Source: Dyadobacter sp. CECT 9275 (GTDB lineage Bacteria > Bacteroidota > Bacteroidia > Cytophagales > Spirosomataceae). From it: a stretch of 64,000 nt of DNA. Position 1 is the stretch's first letter; each line of letters starts with the position of its first letter. Shown in pieces: positions 26,794 to 35,442 of this stretch. A program made the position numbers and the translations under genes. The notes below the pieces were generated by a model, which saw only the letters and a list, made by a program, of their open reading frames with translations, was not told the DNA's origin and did not search any database. The stretch is taken from the NCBI RefSeq assembly GCF_907164905.1, contig NZ_CAJRAF010000002.1, forward strand, positions 248,001 through 312,000. The letters run 5' to 3'.

Positions 26794-28305
26794 TTATTTG
26801 ACCTGATAAAAATCCAGTTGCTGTATCAAAGCCGGATTCTCAGGAGAGAGCGTGAAATAGACCTCCATTTTCCCCATTTTGCCCGTCATCAAAAAGGTAC
26901 CCCGCAGATTGTTTTCCGCCGTCATTTCGGAAACATCGACGATCTCACCAATGGATGCAAAAATCTTATCCGTCACATTCTTCCTGTGCTGCAATGATTT
27001 ATCCGGGAAAAAGTTTTCTGCAAATATTCCGCTGTTCTCTGCCCCACGCCAGGTTGGCAGTAATTTCACCAATTCATTTTTGCGCTGATTTAGGACTGTG
27101 GAAACTGCCACAGGCCTTGGTTCGAGCCCGGCCATTGCTATAAGTGTATCCAGTACCATATTATTAATAGAAGCCATACCCGCATAGGTACGATTGGCAT
27201 GGGCAATCACCCCGATCCCGTATTCGGGTAATATCTGCCACTGGCTTCCGAAACCGGGCAATCCGCCGGTATGTCCAATAGAGACCCTGTCGCGGCAGTC
27301 CTTGCTCCATCTTAAACCATATCCGTAAGCTGATACCATGGGACATACCCGGCCATCGGGAAATTTATAGTTCAGATTAAGCGTATTGAAATTCCATGGA
27401 TGCTGCATTTCCCGTACGTCTGCCCTTTTAACTGGGCCCTTTTCCGCGTCAGAACTTGGAGGCCATACAGACAGATGAAATGCTACATACTTACTATAAT
27501 CTTCGATGGACGTGATCAGCCCCCCCATCGCTCCATAGGTTCCGTCATGCAACAGTTCCTCTTCCTTCCATACCTCGTCCTCAAACCGGTAACCATGCGC
27601 AAGCATCGAAACAGGTGCTTTGCTGTACTCCCAGATGGTATGTGTCATGCCAAGCGGCTTAAATATTTTCTCATTGATATAGTCCTGATAAGGCCTGCCC
27701 GAAAGCTGGGTAATGATCCTGCCCAAGAGCGCAAACCCAAGGTTACTGTATTCATAAGTTGTACCGGGGGCATTGGAAAACGATATACCCTTTTTGATCA
27801 GTGCAATCAGTTCGTCGTCATGAGAATCCAGCTGACGGTCACCCCAGGGATTATCTTCCGGAAAACCGGCAGCATGGGTCAGCAAATGCCGGATGGTAAT
27901 GGCAGGTGCATCCATGGTAATGCCGGGCATATCTTTAAGCTCAGGTATGTAGAGGTAAGCCGGATCATCCAGTTTCAGTTTTCCTTCATTTCTAAGCGCC
28001 AGAATCCCCATGGCCGTCACGCTTTTGGACATCGATGCTATCCTGAAAAGGCTTTTACCCGTTGCCGGCACTGCCGTTTTCAATTCGGAATAACCATAAC
28101 CACCCGAATACAACAGCACGCCGTCCACCACGATACCATAAGCCAGGCCTGGAAAATGATTTTTTACCGCATACTCGTTGTAAAGCTTTTCGATGACCGG
28201 CATAGCTGCCATTATCCTTTTATTCCGTTCCGAGCCAGAGAGAGTATGCTGCGCAGGAGCCCGAAGTGCGAGGAAAACAAGCAGTGTGAAGAAACAGTAT
28301 TTCAT
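26794..28305 (-). CDS. Serine beta-lactamase-like hydrolase (class C / D-aminopeptidase superfamily)
   Basis: 503 residues from ATG 28305, which gives a signal peptide (MKYCFFTLLVFLALRAPAQ); the ORF extends 28 codons upstream without similarity. Catalytic motifs: SMSK (SxxK nucleophile, in LFRIASMSKSVTAM), YSN (YEYSNLGFALLG) and HTGG (in place of KTG, in SIGHTGGLPGF). About 350 residues of beta-lactamase domain are followed by a C-terminal beta-rich extension of about 130 residues. Such extended proteins are often periplasmic peptidases or esterases rather than antibiotic-resistance enzymes. A 358-codon ORF on the opposite strand is a shadow. Confidence 0.85.
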   Translation of the reverse strand: MKYCFFTLLVFLALRAPAQHTLSGSERNKRIMAAMPVIEKLYNEYAVKNHFPGLAYGIVVDGVLLYSGGYGYSELKTAVPATGKSLFRIASMSKSVTAMGILALRNEGKLKLDDPAYLYIPELKDMPGITMDAPAITIRHLLTHAAGFPEDNPWGDRQLDSHDDELIALIKKGISFSNAPGTTYEYSNLGFALLGRIITQLSGRPYQDYINEKIFKPLGMTHTIWEYSKAPVSMLAHGYRFEDEVWKEEELLHDGTYGAMGGLITSIEDYSKYVAFHLSVWPPSSDAEKGPVKRADVREMQHPWNFNTLNLNYKFPDGRVCPMVSAYGYGLRWSKDCRDRVSIGHTGGLPGFGSQWQILPEYGIGVIAHANRTYAGMASINNMVLDTLIAMAGLEPRPVAVSTVLNQRKNELVKLLPTWRGAENSGIFAENFFPDKSLQHRKNVTDKIFASIGEIVDVSEMTAENNLRGTFLMTGKMGKMEVYFTLSPENPALIQQLDFYQVK

Positions 28306-28621
28306 AAGGAGCGAGAAAATTGTGTGTGTGAAGATAATAAAAGCAAAGGACTTGGCCGCTTGGCCGCAGGATATTTGACCATTTTCCAAAAGTATAGGAA
28401 GAGTACCCGAAAATCTGATCTAAACCATTCTACAAAAAATAACATTTCTTCATTTTGTACAACAAGTACATTTTAATATTATTTAAAAAGTACAACGAAA
28501 TGAAATTATTTGATTTCAAAAAGCGTTAATTTTGCATCAGATTAAGATATAAGAAAAAGAAGAGTGCAAAAAGTAAAACACGCGACAAACTCGATTATTA
28601 AAATAGTCATAAAAATAAAAT
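28306..28621. other. Divergent intergenic region with dyads and a -7 box
   Basis: AT-rich spacer upstream of the MFS gene. It contains two GTACAAC copies 33 bp apart (28457 and 28490), a TGAAAT/ATTTCA inverted repeat (28501-28518) and an exact -7 box TAATTTTG at 28527-28534 for plus-strand transcription. These look like operator material, but no dedicated regulator gene is adjacent. Confidence 0.45.
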
Positions 28622-28672
28622 ATGAATCACAAGTTTGGATTAACTCCCGGACATAAATTTCCACTCCTATGA
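28622..28672 (+). CDS. Possible 16-codon leader ORF overlapping MFS start
   Basis: ATG at 28622 reads MNHKFGLTPGHKFPLL and stops at TGA 28670-28672, overlapping the transporter's ATG (ATGA). It lies between the -7 box at 28527 and the transporter. It could couple translation or be chance; no ribosome-binding site is distinct. Confidence 0.3.
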   Translation: MNHKFGLTPGHKFPLL

Positions 28673-29832
28673 ATTACTCAATTTTAGCCCCATCTCAATC
28701 CAGAAAGTTCCTCCGCATGGCGGTGGCCGCTTTCTTCTTTGTACAAGGACTGAGCTTTGCGGCCTGGGCTAGTCGGATACCTGACATTAAAAATATGCTT
28801 CACCTTACCGAAGGCGGACTGGGTACTGTATTACTGGCTCTCCCGTTGGGTTTAATGGCCAGCTTACCTATTTCCGGCTGGATGGTAACCCATTACGGAA
28901 GCAGAAAAATGGTGCTGATCGGAGCGGTACTGTATGCTATCACCCTCACCTGCATCGGCTTTGTAAGCCGCACCGAACAACTTGTGATCGTACTCTTTGC
29001 ATTCGGGCTTTGGGGTAACCTCACAAACATTGCAGTCAACACCCAGGCTGTTGCCGTTGAACAGGTTTATGGAAAGTCGATCATGGCTTCCTTCCACGGA
29101 TTGTGGAGTCTTGCTGGTTTTGTGAGTGCGATGATCGGTTCCTTGTTCATCTCTATCAGCATTCCGCCGCAAATTCACTTCATTTTCATAGCAATTGCTG
29201 CATTGGCCGTTATTACAATGGCCTACAAACACACCATGCCCGATTCCAGTAAAAGCGAGGGAGAGGAACAACCGATGTTCGTAAAACCCGACCGTGACCT
29301 GCTTACCCTTGGACTTATCGGCTTTTGTGCTATGGTTTGTGAAGGTGCCATGTTCGACTGGAGCGGTGTGTATTTTCAGGAGGCAGTTCACGTTCCATCC
29401 AACATGACCACCCTTGGTTATGTAGCGTTTATGGCTACTATGACCGGCGGGCGTTTCACCGGTGACTGGCTTGCCAACCGCATCGGAAGAAGAAAAATGC
29501 TGCAACTGAGCGGGGTATTAATGGCAACAGGACTGGCCATAGCAGTTTTCTTTCCGTACCTGGTTAGTGCAACATTCGGTTTCTTACTGGTTGGTTTCGG
29601 AGTTTCCTCTGTGGTACCATTGGTGTACAGTGCTGCGGGACGATCTACCACCATGTCGGCCGGTATGGCACTTGCAGCAGTTTCATCCATCAGTTTCATA
29701 GGGTTCCTGATTGGCCCACCGCTGATCGGTATCGTTGCTCAATTTGCTGATCTGCGCTGGTCATTTGCGATCGTCGGCATACTGGCATCCATGACCGCCG
29801 TACTTTCCTCCAAAGCCAGGTTGATCCAATAA
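28669..29832 (+). CDS. MFS transporter, 12 TM
   Basis: 387-residue major facilitator with about 12 hydrophobic helices. GSRKMVLIG after TM2 and TGDWLANRIGRRKML after TM8 are the MFS loop motifs of each half. The overall sequence (SFAAWASRIPDIKNML near the N-terminus) resembles the YbjJ-like/fucose-permease-type subgroup. Substrate not predictable. A rho-independent terminator follows at 29858. Regulatory DNA upstream is rich in dyads. Confidence 0.87.
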   Translation: MNYSILAPSQSRKFLRMAVAAFFFVQGLSFAAWASRIPDIKNMLHLTEGGLGTVLLALPLGLMASLPISGWMVTHYGSRKMVLIGAVLYAITLTCIGFVSRTEQLVIVLFAFGLWGNLTNIAVNTQAVAVEQVYGKSIMASFHGLWSLAGFVSAMIGSLFISISIPPQIHFIFIAIAALAVITMAYKHTMPDSSKSEGEEQPMFVKPDRDLLTLGLIGFCAMVCEGAMFDWSGVYFQEAVHVPSNMTTLGYVAFMATMTGGRFTGDWLANRIGRRKMLQLSGVLMATGLAIAVFFPYLVSATFGFLLVGFGVSSVVPLVYSAAGRSTTMSAGMALAAVSSISFIGFLIGPPLIGIVAQFADLRWSFAIVGILASMTAVLSSKARLIQ

Positions 29833-29857
29833 TTTTTCTGGTAAAGATTTTAGGAGT

Positions 29858-29887
29858 AAAAGGATAGCCTCACCGCTATCCTTTTTT
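29858..29887 (+). terminator. Rho-independent terminator
   Basis: AAAAGGATAGC (29858-29868) and GCTATCCTTTT (29875-29885) with a 6 nt loop and T-run, 26 bp after the MFS stop. Confidence 0.88.
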
Positions 29888-29906
29888 CATTTATAAATAA
29901 GCTCAA

Positions 29907-30911
29907 ATGAAACGACTGATCATTTTATCCGGAATCCTGATTTCAATGGTGTCAGGTGTGCTGGCACAACAAGACACATTGCGACGCCTGGATATCAACC
30001 TGGAAAATTATCCCTATCCGTTTCCTGTTTCCTACCTGGATATCCAGTCCCAGGGGCAAAAAATCCGTATGGCCTACATGGATGTCCAGCCCGCTGCACC
30101 TAACGACCGGATCATTTTTTTACTGCATGGCAAAAACTTCAATGGAGCCTACTGGGAAGAGACCGCAAAATACCTTTCCAAATTAGGTTTCCGGGTCGTT
30201 ATACCGGATCAAATCGGTTTCGGAAAATCTTCCAAACCGGCACATTACCAATATTCCTTTCATCTGCTGGCGTCCAATACAAAGCTCATTCTGGACCACC
30301 TGAATCTGAAATCAGTGATTGTGCTGGGTCACTCCATGGGAGGAATGGTTGCTGCCAGATTTACGCTGATGTACCCGGAAATGGTATCCAGGCTGATTCT
30401 TGAAAATCCGATCGGACTGGAAGATTATAAACTGAAGGTACCCTTCCAAAGCGTCGATAAATGGTATCAGACCGAATTAAAAGCTGATTTCAACTCCATC
30501 AAAAAATACCAGCTTACCAGTTACTACGACAATAAATGGAAGCCCGAATACGACCAATGGGTTAATTTGCTTGCCGGATGGACACTGAATAAAAAAGACT
30601 ACCCCAGAATTGCCTGGAATTCCGCACTGACATACGACATGATTTACACGCAGCCTGTTTGTTATGAATTTGAAAAGATAAGAACCTCTACTCTTTTGAT
30701 TATCGGCCAGAGAGACAGAAGTGCGGTAGGCAAAAATCTTGCTCCCGAATCGGTCCGGTCATCTTTGGGAGACTATCCCGCTTTGGGAAAACTGACCCAA
30801 AGCAAAATCAAAAACAGCGAGCTTGCAGAACTTGACAATATAGGACACCTGCCTCATATCGAGAACTTTGAGAAATTCATCGCCCCTCTGATAAAATTTC
30901 TGGAGAAATAA
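29907..30911 (+). CDS. Secreted alpha/beta hydrolase
   Basis: 334 residues: signal peptide (about 1-21, ending GVLAQ), then an alpha/beta-hydrolase fold. IIFLLHGKNFNG is the oxyanion-hole HG region, VIVLGHSMGGMVAARF holds the nucleophile Ser (GxSxG) and LDNIGHLPHIENFEKF gives the catalytic His near the C-terminus. IIGQRDR is the probable acid-loop strand. Exact ester, lactone or epoxide substrate unknown. Single gene flanked by terminators. Confidence 0.87.
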   Translation: MKRLIILSGILISMVSGVLAQQDTLRRLDINLENYPYPFPVSYLDIQSQGQKIRMAYMDVQPAAPNDRIIFLLHGKNFNGAYWEETAKYLSKLGFRVVIPDQIGFGKSSKPAHYQYSFHLLASNTKLILDHLNLKSVIVLGHSMGGMVAARFTLMYPEMVSRLILENPIGLEDYKLKVPFQSVDKWYQTELKADFNSIKKYQLTSYYDNKWKPEYDQWVNLLAGWTLNKKDYPRIAWNSALTYDMIYTQPVCYEFEKIRTSTLLIIGQRDRSAVGKNLAPESVRSSLGDYPALGKLTQSKIKNSELAELDNIGHLPHIENFEKFIAPLIKFLEK

Positions 30912-30941
30912 AAGACCGGGCAGGAGTTACTGCCCGATCTC
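30912..30941. terminator. Hairpin between convergent genes
   Basis: CGGGCAG (30917-30923), loop GAGTTA, CTGCCCG (30930-30936). The minus-strand side runs into TCTTTTATTT. Fits a shared terminator of the hydrolase and the epimerase. Confidence 0.65.
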
Positions 30942-30943
30942 AC

Positions 30944-31864
30944 TTACAACACGAACTGTTTCAGATAATTACGACTGGTAAGAATAGCAGTGGTTACATC
31001 TGTTACATTACCCTCGTAAGCTTTGTCTTCTACTTCAATCACCACCGGTCCGCGGTATCTGACGTCGGTTAAAGCCGCAAAAAATCCCCGCCAGTTCACA
31101 TCACCCAGGCCTGGCAATTTTGGCGAATGATATTCCAGCGGATTTGCCATGATCCCCACCCTGTCCAGCTTTTCCCTGTACAGTTTGGCATCCTTCAAGT
31201 GGATATGATGCAGACGGTCCTTGTAGGCATAAATAGGCTTAATTTCGTCCATCATCTGCCATATCATGTGCGAAGGATCATAATTAAGACCAAAAAGAGG
31301 ACTGGGTATAATCTCGAACATCCGGTCCCAGACGGCAGGGCTGATCGCCAGATTTTTTCCTCCCGGCCATTCATCTTCGGTAAAAAACATCGGGCAGTTT
31401 TCGATACCTATTTTGATGTTACACTCCTCAGCAACCTTTATAACCGCCGGCCATGTATCTGCAAAACGGGCCAGATTCTCCTTGATACTTTTAAACTGGT
31501 CACGGCCAATGAAAGTGGTAACCACAGGTATCCCCAGCTTGGCGGCCGCCCGGATCACCTGTTTGATATGTTCCAGAAAAAATTCTGATCTATTGGGATC
31601 CGGATCCAGCGGATTGGGATAATACCCCAGCGCCGAGATGGAAATATTCGCTTGCTTGAGGTTATATTTAATCTCGGCAACCTTCCGGTCGGTAAGATTA
31701 TGGACATCAATATGGCTGACACCGGCATACCTGCGACTATCCGAATTATCTGCCGGCCAGCACATCACCTCGATACAGGAAAAACCGTGGTTACCCGCAA
31801 ACTGAATTACATGTTCCAGGCCAAAATCAGCCAGTATAGCACTTACAAATCCTAATTTGAGCAT
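30944..31864 (-). CDS. Sugar phosphate isomerase/epimerase (TIM barrel, AP-endonuclease family 2)
   Basis: 306 residues from ATG 31864 (MLKLGFVSAILADFGLEHV); a start 10 codons earlier adds a non-conserved leader. Xylose-isomerase-like TIM barrel: IEVMCWP, VTTFIGRDQ, IGIENCPMFF (metal-ligand Glu), GLNYDPSHMIWQ (Asp and His), HIHLKDAKLY and VVIEVEDKAYEG (Glu) are the metal-ligand strands. No signal peptide, so cytoplasmic, unlike the homologue at 52105. Substrate likely a ketose or inositol derivative (family inference). Confidence 0.87.
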   Translation of the reverse strand: MLKLGFVSAILADFGLEHVIQFAGNHGFSCIEVMCWPADNSDSRRYAGVSHIDVHNLTDRKVAEIKYNLKQANISISALGYYPNPLDPDPNRSEFFLEHIKQVIRAAAKLGIPVVTTFIGRDQFKSIKENLARFADTWPAVIKVAEECNIKIGIENCPMFFTEDEWPGGKNLAISPAVWDRMFEIIPSPLFGLNYDPSHMIWQMMDEIKPIYAYKDRLHHIHLKDAKLYREKLDRVGIMANPLEYHSPKLPGLGDVNWRGFFAALTDVRYRGPVVIEVEDKAYEGNVTDVTTAILTSRNYLKQFVL

Positions 31865-32089
31865 ATTTTTAAAGTTATAGACCTTCGTATCCAAGCGGAA
31901 TGCTTCCTTAACGATCCGTGAAAATAATAATATGAAGACAGGGTTAAAAATTTCATCAATTATTTACCGGACTTCATCCATCCCCGCAGCCATTTGTAAC
32001 TAAACCACATCAGTTAATCCTTTGAATTTTAGTAATATTGATGCGTAATCACTACAAATAAGTACCAACGAACTTAATCAAAAACTTCC

Positions 32090-32776
32090 ATGGCAGATTC
32101 AGAACAGGGTATTGGCAAGAAGATACTGGGTTTCTTTATCAAGGAAAATGCGGAAACCGAAACTTCTCCCAGCCCGGCCCCCGCGAAACCGGATGAGAAA
32201 CAGAAAACCGTTTCCCTACCGGCTCCAACCATCATTAACAAGGCCGGAACAGCGCAGATCGACAGAAAATTTGCAGAGCATTTTGCAGAACTTCTTGAAA
32301 AATCCAACCTTCCCGGTCCTGATTATTTTGAATACAAGCAGGCATTAAGAAGTATGGAAGGACTGGACCTGAGCGAAGAAAAACAGTTTCAGGCGGCATG
32401 GGCCAGCTTCAAAGCCATGGGTGGTGTAACGGAAACGGCAGTGTTGAGAACTTCTGCGGATCAGTATCTAGGGGTTCTGGACAAAGACCGCACCGCTTTC
32501 CTGAAAGACGTAGAAAAGGCGCTCAACGAGCGTGTGGGGGCCCTGAATAACGAAGTAAAAAAACTTGAAGAGAACAATAAAGCATATTTGCAGCAAATTG
32601 CCGATCTTCAGAAAAAAATGGATGAAAATAACAATCGCCTTGGACAGATTTCCGGAGAAATAGCGGAACAAAGTGCCAGGATAACGGCCAACAGGGACAA
32701 CTTTGAGATTACCTATAAAAGTGTGGTAGATCAGATCCTGGCAGACCTTACTAAAATTAACTCTTACTTAAAATAA
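32090..32776 (+). CDS. Soluble coiled-coil protein, first gene of a three-gene unit
   Basis: 228 residues, no TM helix or signal peptide. A low-complexity Pro/Ser/Ala linker (about 20-50) is followed by a helical domain (about 60-125, containing KFAEHFAELLEKSNLPGPDY). A long coiled coil follows (about 130-200, NNEVKKLEENNKAYLQQIADLQKKMDENNN) and a short C-terminal helix. No family recognised. Next gene begins 15 bp downstream, so cotranscription with 32792 and 33853 is likely. The 225 bp spacer upstream has no clear promoter match. Confidence 0.8.
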   Translation: MADSEQGIGKKILGFFIKENAETETSPSPAPAKPDEKQKTVSLPAPTIINKAGTAQIDRKFAEHFAELLEKSNLPGPDYFEYKQALRSMEGLDLSEEKQFQAAWASFKAMGGVTETAVLRTSADQYLGVLDKDRTAFLKDVEKALNERVGALNNEVKKLEENNKAYLQQIADLQKKMDENNNRLGQISGEIAEQSARITANRDNFEITYKSVVDQILADLTKINSYLK

Positions 32777-32791
32777 CCTATTCGCTCAATC

Positions 32792-33805
32792 ATGGCAACA
32801 CCAGATTTTTCACAAATCGGCGGTTCTCAGGAAGACAATTCAAAAAGATCCTACTGGAGTAAACCCGAAGGAATTACTTCACTACTTTTCATGGGAGGCC
32901 TGGGAGCGGCCGCGTTATATTATTGGAACAAGCTGGCCGGTTTCCTCATAGAAGTTACTCAGAACACCCTTTATCTGGGAGTATTGATGGCCCTGCTGGC
33001 CCTGATGATCTTCCTTTTTACAAGCAAGGACGTTAGAACAGCCGTTTTTTTCCTTTTCAAAACGCTGATGCGCAAAATCACCGGACTGGTGATCAAGCTG
33101 GATCCGATCGCGATCATGAAAATATACGTCGACGACCTGAAAGAAAAACGTGAGAAAATGCAGGGACAGATAGATACGCTGGCCGGGCAACTGGTGAAGC
33201 TCAATAAAAAAATCACGGAAAACAACGAGCAGATCAAGCAAAAGTTTGCTGAGGCGAATAAAGCCAGCCAGATGTCCGACAGGCCAGGCATGAAGGAAAC
33301 CGCTTCACTGGCTACCATTGAAGGTGCGGGGCTGCAGGAAATGAACGAGAAGCTTTTTCCATTGCAACGGAACATTAAAACGGTGCTGGAGTTTATGGAA
33401 AAAGTAAACAAAAGCGCGGATTATATTATTAAAGAAACGGAGATTAAGGTTAAACTGAAAGAGGCAGAGTACCGGATTGTAAAAGAAAGCTCCAACGCCC
33501 TGCGTACAGCGGTAAGTATCTTTAAGGGAAATCCTGACAAAAAGTTTTATTTTGACGAGTCAATGGAATATATCCAGGACGATATGAGCCAGAAACTGGG
33601 TGAAATGAAGCGTGCTATGGATCTGTCACTTGACTTTATTAATGCGGTGGACGTGCAGAATGGCTTGCTTTCGGACAAGGGACAGGCCATGCTGGAAGCT
33701 TATAACCATGGAGAGTTTAAGCTTATCCAGCTTGATGCGCCCCAATCGCAAACCCGTAGTATTGACCCTCCGGCAGACTCGCGATACAAAGGCCTGCTGG
33801 ATTAA
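32792..33805 (+). CDS. Two-TM protein with long cytoplasmic coiled coil
   Basis: 337 residues. Polar N-terminus, two hydrophobic helices (about 28-50, GITSLLFMGGLGAAALYYW, and about 60-80, LYLGVLMALLALMIFLF), then about 240 residues of mostly charged helix (DDLKEKREKMQGQIDTLAG...) with coiled-coil periodicity. The layout recalls PspA/IM30-like or other membrane-remodelling coiled coils, but I see no specific motif, so this is only a structural analogy. It sits between a soluble coiled-coil gene (15 bp) and a Ppx-like gene (47 bp), suggesting a membrane complex. Confidence 0.8.
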   Translation: MATPDFSQIGGSQEDNSKRSYWSKPEGITSLLFMGGLGAAALYYWNKLAGFLIEVTQNTLYLGVLMALLALMIFLFTSKDVRTAVFFLFKTLMRKITGLVIKLDPIAIMKIYVDDLKEKREKMQGQIDTLAGQLVKLNKKITENNEQIKQKFAEANKASQMSDRPGMKETASLATIEGAGLQEMNEKLFPLQRNIKTVLEFMEKVNKSADYIIKETEIKVKLKEAEYRIVKESSNALRTAVSIFKGNPDKKFYFDESMEYIQDDMSQKLGEMKRAMDLSLDFINAVDVQNGLLSDKGQAMLEAYNHGEFKLIQLDAPQSQTRSIDPPADSRYKGLLD

Positions 33806-33852
33806 TATTCAGTTTTCAATTTCAATCAATTCATTTAGCCTAAATAATCACA

Positions 33853-34857
33853 ATGAAAAGACTTACAGTAGCCGGAAGGCTTTTAATTACGGCCCTCATC
33901 ATTGGAGCCATATTTGTTGGATACAAGTATTTCGGAGGCAAACAAGCCATCGACAAACTGGCAGAAAAACAGGCTCAGACCATCGAAGCAGATTCTGTGG
34001 AGGCCGAAAGCCCCGCATCTTCGACGGAAGATGTGGCTACGGATAACCAGGGAGCAACTTTCGCATACAGTGCGCCAGAGCCCGTAGATGGTAAGCTGAA
34101 GGGTGTTGTTGAACTTGGAGCCAGCGGATTTAACTCTTTCGTTATAAAGGTTGACAAAGAAAAACGCTGGAAGCTGGAAAAATCGGAATTCGGAAATAGC
34201 TTGGTAACCGAAAACATGGCCACCGAAGAAGATGTAAGAATAGGGCTGAAAAAGTACATAGGTACCATGCTGGATTATGGTGTGGGGAGTAAGGACATTC
34301 ACTTTGTGGTGAGCTCAGGAGCTGCAAAGGCTGAGGTAACCCAGAAAATCACCAAGGTACTCAAGTCTCTTGGATACGTGGTAAACCAGGTTACGCCTGA
34401 ACAGGAAGGGCAGCTGGCGCTGAAATCAGTACTTCCTACTAAGTATGCGGGTAAAGCATTTGTGGTAGATATCGGATCCGGCAATACCAAAATTTCATGG
34501 CTAGAAGGAGATAAGATCATAGCACTTGAATCATTTGGTGCCAAATATTTCCAGGATGGAACAGACGACTCCAAGGTATATGAGGAAGTAAGTGCAAAGG
34601 CCAAACAAATACCTGCAGAACTCAGAAAAACCTGCTTCATCATCGGCGGAGTACCTTTTGAAATGGCAAAGGAAGTACGCAAGGGCAAGGAGCGGTTCAC
34701 CCAGCTAAGTCCACCGTTGGCATATTCCAAACTGACCAATGCCAAGTCCAAAGCCGGCGTCAATATTTATAAAGCCGTTGCAGACGGCACCGAATGCAAC
34801 CAGTTCGTTTTTGACTGGGACGCAAATTTTACCATCGGCTTTCTATTAGGATTGTAA
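33853..34857 (+). CDS. Membrane-anchored Ppx/GppA-like (ASKHA/actin-fold) protein
   Basis: 334 residues: one N-terminal TM anchor (about 10-27), a disordered acidic linker (about 40-75), then an actin-like ATPase fold. The order of motifs matches Ppx/GppA: VELGASGFNSFVI (phosphate 1 position, with Glu instead of the usual Asp), VVSSGAAKA (like ATSALR), TPEQEGQLA (like SGEEEARL), VVDIGSGNTKISW (phosphate 2, DIGGGS-like) and CFIIGGVPF (adenosine/GG). It is shorter than true exopolyphosphatases and lacks their C-terminal domain, so a sensor or scaffold role is as likely as catalysis. Ends in a strong terminator. Confidence 0.78.
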   Translation: MKRLTVAGRLLITALIIGAIFVGYKYFGGKQAIDKLAEKQAQTIEADSVEAESPASSTEDVATDNQGATFAYSAPEPVDGKLKGVVELGASGFNSFVIKVDKEKRWKLEKSEFGNSLVTENMATEEDVRIGLKKYIGTMLDYGVGSKDIHFVVSSGAAKAEVTQKITKVLKSLGYVVNQVTPEQEGQLALKSVLPTKYAGKAFVVDIGSGNTKISWLEGDKIIALESFGAKYFQDGTDDSKVYEEVSAKAKQIPAELRKTCFIIGGVPFEMAKEVRKGKERFTQLSPPLAYSKLTNAKSKAGVNIYKAVADGTECNQFVFDWDANFTIGFLLGL

Positions 34858-34871
34858 ACCGGAAACATTTC

Positions 34872-34915
34872 AGTAAAGGGAGAACGGAGCAATCCGGTTC
34901 TCCCTTTACTCTTTT
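34872..34915 (+). terminator. Strong terminator closing the three-gene unit
   Basis: 14 bp perfect arms AGTAAAGGGAGAAC (34872-34885) and GTTCTCCCTTTACT (34897-34910), then CTTTTC. It separates 32090-34857 from the genes that follow 27 bp later. Confidence 0.88.
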
Positions 34916-34941
34916 CACTGAATTTTTTAAATGCAAGCAGC

Positions 34942-35442
34942 ATGACACTTTCGCAGCTTTTCTTATCGATTTCTGAAAATCCCTGGCCACTGGTACTTTA
35001 TTTTGTTGCGATACCTCTGGCAGCCTGGCTGGTAGGAATTGTTGCAACCGGGAGCCGCGACGTCAGGTTCTGGAGTTACATATATGCTGTCCTGATTTAT
35101 GCCATTTCTCTGCCTGGCGTGTTTGCAGTAACCCTGAACGTCTATCTTTTCCTGTTTGAAAGGCAGAGTATCTGGCAAGCCAATATAATTTTACAGTTTC
35201 TCCCCGTTGTTTCGATGGCCATCACTCTTATGCTTATCAAAAGTAAGATTCCTTTCTCTCTGATACCCGGTTTTGGCAAAATTTCGGGTTTTCTTACGCT
35301 GATTACCGCCCTCATCGGGATCATGTGGCTACTGGACAGAATCCACTTGGTATCATTTACTTACGTCCCGTTCTCAGCGATTTTGATCGGGTTTGTGCTT
35401 ACTTTACTCGCAATCAGGTTTGCGTGGAGCAAATTATTTTGA
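34942..35442 (+). CDS. Small polytopic membrane protein
   Basis: 166 residues with five predicted TM helices (about 16-36, 46-70, 84-102, 112-130, 143-162). No catalytic motif and no family recognised. Its stop overlaps the next gene's probable start, so the two are likely translated together. Separated from the upstream three-gene unit by a strong terminator, so it begins a new transcript despite the short gap. Confidence 0.7.
   Translation: MTLSQLFLSISENPWPLVLYFVAIPLAAWLVGIVATGSRDVRFWSYIYAVLIYAISLPGVFAVTLNVYLFLFERQSIWQANIILQFLPVVSMAITLMLIKSKIPFSLIPGFGKISGFLTLITALIGIMWLLDRIHLVSFTYVPFSAILIGFVLTLLAIRFAWSKLF

Noticed and set aside
27400..28476. 358-codon plus-strand ORF opposite the serine hydrolase
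   Set aside because: It is antisense to a minus-strand gene with intact SxxK, YSN and HTGG motifs and a signal peptide; its own translation shows no coherent fold or motif. High GC third positions on the other strand explain the open frame.
33853..34857. Gene 33853 as a true exopolyphosphatase (Ppx)
   Set aside because: The first phosphate motif lacks the usual Asp, the protein is short and it has an N-terminal membrane anchor; only fold similarity is claimed.
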